Assembly (NCBI RefSeq): GCF_018618755.1 | Contig: NZ_JACSMR010000006.1 | Coordinates: 98,422-162,421 of the forward strand | Reading direction: 5' to 3' | DNA from: Exiguobacterium sp. s193 | GTDB lineage: Bacteria; Bacillota; Bacilli; Exiguobacteriales; Exiguobacteriaceae | Length of the DNA: 64,000 bases | Shown: piece by piece, positions 62,223 to 64,000 of the stretch | Numbering within the stretch: position 1 is the stretch's first letter | Layout: each line of letters starts with the position of its first letter | Translations under genes and position numbers: made by a program | Notes under the pieces: model-generated | Database searches by the model: none | Told to the model about the DNA's origin: nothing | What the model saw: only the letters and a program-made list of their open reading frames with translations

Positions 62223-62564
62223 GTGTTTATTGTATTTTTCGTCAAATTCTTTTCCTGCGAGTTCTGGGTCCATCGTGAGTGGTTCGTCACAATGCATACA
62301 TAAATCGACCCGACCGAGGACTTTCGTTTCCTTTCCACAGTTCGGACAGGTGACGACAGCAGCTTTTGTCGAAGTTAATCCGATTAGGAAGTATAACGCC
62401 GTACTCGCCAAGACCATGACGAAGCCGAGTAACATGAGGATGACCATGATGATTTCGAATTTTTTTAATAGAAGGCCACCATACATAACAAGCATTCCAC
62501 CAAAAACGAGGAACATCGCTAAGTTACGTGCGCGGTTTATTTTATTCTTACGTTGTTTTTTCAA
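62202..62564 (-). CDS. ygzB: YgzB-family (UPF0295) membrane protein
   Basis: A 120-residue protein with two membrane helices (about 15-33 and 39-62) and a zinc-ribbon-like tail (CPNCG ... CMHC). Position between perR and ygxA matches Bacillus ygzB. ATG 62564 follows AGGGGG. Function unknown. Confidence 0.87.
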   Translation of the reverse strand: MKKQRKNKINRARNLAMFLVFGGMLVMYGGLLLKKFEIIMVILMLLGFVMVLASTALYFLIGLTSTKAAVVTCPNCGKETKVLGRVDLCMHCDEPLTMDPELAGKEFDEKYNKHNKRAPR

Positions 62565-62682
62565 TTTGAATTCCCCCTAACGACAGTCTAGCATAATGTA
62601 GTGGATGTCCTGAAGAAGGAAACATTGAATTTTTGTCGAAAATGGTAACGGATGAGTATGAGTGAAGAAGGGTGAGAATGAA

Positions 62683-63552
62683 ATGGAGCAAGCAACGAGA
62701 ACGATCTATTCCGAGTACGCGGCCTATCGGGAAACACAAGGAATCATCGCAGTTGAAAAACGGCAACCGAAAGACTCATTGACAGATCAATTTGATACAT
62801 TATTATTGGTCGTTACGCGTGATCCCTCCATTGAATGGACAGTGAAACATTATCGTTTGGATACACTTAAAGTATCACTTCATCTCGTTCATGAAGATGT
62901 ATTGTCACGGTGGATTGTGTTGAATGCGAATCGAAGAGCGGTCCACTGGATATCAGAAGGTACGATTATCTTCGAACGGAATGACTATTTGACGGATTTG
63001 AAAAGACGATTGTTGAACTTCCCGGAAGCAGAACGCTGTTTGCAAATGTCATTATCGTTCGCGAAGTTGTTACGACGTTTTCAAGACGGACGCAATTTAT
63101 TTAGTCGTGGAAATCATTATGATGCGTACACGCATGTCCATCATGCGTTACATCACTTGGCCCGACTTTCTGTCCTCGAAAAAGGGGCGCATCCGGAAAT
63201 AGTTGTTTGGGAGCAAGCGCGACTGGATGATCCGGAAGTATATAAGTTGTATGAACAATTGTTGTTAAGTGAAGAAACACTTGAGTTACGGGTACATTTG
63301 GCGTTGATTGGCCTTGAACATCTCCTTCAATCAAAAGTAATGTCTGGCGGAAAGTATCTTTTTGAAGTGATGCGTGAACGAATTACGCCTTGGACGATGC
63401 ATGAATTGATGGAAGAAGAGCGGTTGCAAGAACTAAAAGTTGATTTAGGTAGTTTGATTGATTTCTTTATCCGAAAAGGGTTAATTCGCATTTCTTATCA
63501 TCAAACAAAGGGTACTGGTGTTGAGCTCGTCACATATGAACCAATCGTTTGA
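62683..63552 (+). CDS. ygxA: YgxA nucleotidyltransferase-like protein
   Basis: A 289-residue protein that matches YgxA in size and place, immediately upstream of an rRNA operon. The N-terminal half has a nucleotidyltransferase-like pattern (QFDTLLLVVTRDPSIEWTVK) and the C-terminal part is helical with a winged-helix-like end (LKVDLGSLIDFFIRKGLIRI). ATG 62683 follows AAGGGTGAG. Function unknown. Confidence 0.82.
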   Translation: MEQATRTIYSEYAAYRETQGIIAVEKRQPKDSLTDQFDTLLLVVTRDPSIEWTVKHYRLDTLKVSLHLVHEDVLSRWIVLNANRRAVHWISEGTIIFERNDYLTDLKRRLLNFPEAERCLQMSLSFAKLLRRFQDGRNLFSRGNHYDAYTHVHHALHHLARLSVLEKGAHPEIVVWEQARLDDPEVYKLYEQLLLSEETLELRVHLALIGLEHLLQSKVMSGGKYLFEVMRERITPWTMHELMEEERLQELKVDLGSLIDFFIRKGLIRISYHQTKGTGVELVTYEPIV

Positions 63553-63573
63553 GCGATTGGTTCATATTTTTTG
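63538..63573 (+). terminator. Terminator after ygxA
   Basis: GAACCAATCG and CGATTGGTTC form a 10-bp stem followed by ATATTTTTT; it overlaps the stop codon. Confidence 0.85.
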
Positions 63574-63631
63574 TGATTGAATCGCTATATATAGAAGGAA
63601 AAAGTATTTTAAAGTTTTTTATTAAAATCAG

Positions 63632-63660
63632 TTGACGTTATTATCTCGAGATAGTATATT
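63632..63660 (+). promoter_or_regulatory. rRNA promoter P1
   Basis: TTGACG (63632-63637), a 17-base spacer, TATATT (63655-63660), with an A/T-rich UP-like stretch upstream. Confidence 0.75.
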
Positions 63661-63724
63661 AATACATGTCGACAGGGCAACACGCTCTAATCGATAAAAC
63701 GAATTAAAAAATAAGAAAAAAGGA

Positions 63725-63753
63725 TTGACGATTAAGTTATTCCATGATATCTT
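63725..63753 (+). promoter_or_regulatory. rRNA promoter P2
   Basis: TTGACG (63725-63730), a 17-base spacer, TATCTT (63748-63753), again preceded by an A/T-rich stretch. Tandem promoters are typical of rRNA operons. A boxA-like element (ACTTTGAAAACTGAACGATG, 63781-63800) and two small hairpins follow in the leader. Confidence 0.7.
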
Positions 63754-63891
63754 ATTAAAGTCGCTGAAAACGACACGACGAACTTTGAAAACTGAACGAT
63801 GAGGCAAAAAACGTATCTTCGGATACAAACAATGAATGAAGCGCAAGCTTCGTCAACGTGACTTTGGTCACACAACGAGCAAGTCAAACAC

Positions 63892-64000
63892 TTTATGGAG
63901 AGTTTGATCCTGGCTCAGGACGAACGCTGGCGGCGTGCCTAATACATGCAAGTCGAGCGCAGGAAGCTCGCGGAACTCTTCGGAGGGAAGCAAGTGGAAT
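63892..64000 (+). rRNA. 16S rRNA, 5' end only
   Basis: TTTATGGAGAGTTTGATCCT begins the gene, and the conserved GACGAACGCTGGCGGCGTGC and AATACATGCAAGTCGAGCGC follow. The gene runs off the window after about 109 bases. The variable region (GCAGGAAGCTCGCGGAACTC) resembles Exiguobacterium from memory. The exact mature 5' end is placed by comparison with the usual Bacillus start. Confidence 0.97.

Noticed and set aside
1..64000. CRISPR arrays, tRNA genes, prophage or toxin-antitoxin modules
   Set aside because: No regular spaced repeats, no cloverleaf with a recognisable T-loop, and no phage or toxin-antitoxin gene pairs were seen on either strand.

Overview
The window is a chromosomal segment of a low-to-mid GC Gram-positive bacterium (Bacillota, Bacillales-type). 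The last ~110 bases are the start of a 16S rRNA gene, and its first variable region looks, from memory, like Exiguobacterium. Gene order supports this placement: yfhF-recX...yfhH-yfhJ-yfhP-mutY and ntdP(ygaC)-ygaD-gsaB-perR-ygzB-ygxA-rrn are Bacillus-like neighbourhoods. Genes are densely packed, with strong AGGAGG-type ribosome binding sites, many TTG/GTG starts and clear U-tract terminators between convergent units.

Layout. 1-4.3 kb: the edge of a LiaIH/PspA-like envelope-stress operon, a second-type RsgA GTPase, and an ABC-F ATPase behind a leader with a short peptide and terminator (likely antibiotic-responsive attenuation). 4.3-7.3 kb: pflA and pflB, with a Rex-like operator upstream. 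7.6-9.9 kb: a YfmL-like DEAD-box helicase between two unrecognised genes. 9.94-11.78 kb: an IS1182-like insertion sequence whose transposase is broken by one in-frame amber codon. 11.8-15.4 kb: two tandem membrane GGDEF proteins. 15.6-19.2 kb: Uup/YfmR-type ABC-F, plsC and three small genes, one of them a 55-residue exported or membrane peptide. 19.4-24.6 kb: cvfB, a structured non-coding stretch, cshA, a degenerate YkuI-like EAL protein and a methionyl aminopeptidase. 24.8-33.0 kb: an almost complete menaquinone cluster, menFDHBEC on the minus strand and menA divergent. 33.2-40.7 kb: PfkB kinase, Nudix, YihY, a P1B-type metal ATPase with Fur-like and PerR-like boxes, two transporters and small genes. 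40.8-49.4 kb: YfkAB radical SAM protein, rlmD, a VTT-domain protein apparently starting at ATC, a two-component system, an acetyltransferase, an amidohydrolase and yfhF. 49.5-57.7 kb: recX, a BmrCD-type heterodimeric multidrug ABC exporter behind a leader peptide and attenuator, yfhH, yfhJ, yfhP, mutY. 57.8-64 kb: ntdP, ygaD, gsaB, perR, ygzB, ygxA, two rRNA promoters and the 16S start.

How it works together. The pfl and menaquinone genes fit a facultative anaerobe that switches between mixed-acid fermentation and respiration. PerR is encoded here next to a PerR-like box of its own, and another PerR-like box plus a Fur-like box lies upstream of the PfeT-like iron exporter, giving a small iron/peroxide circuit. 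Two separate systems that could answer ribosome-targeting antibiotics (the ABC-F and the BmrCD-like exporter) each have a translated leader followed by a terminator. I see no CRISPR array, prophage or obvious defence island; the only mobile DNA recognised is the decayed IS. No wholly undescribed system stands out; the most open points are the structured region before cshA, the ABC-F leader and the ATC start.
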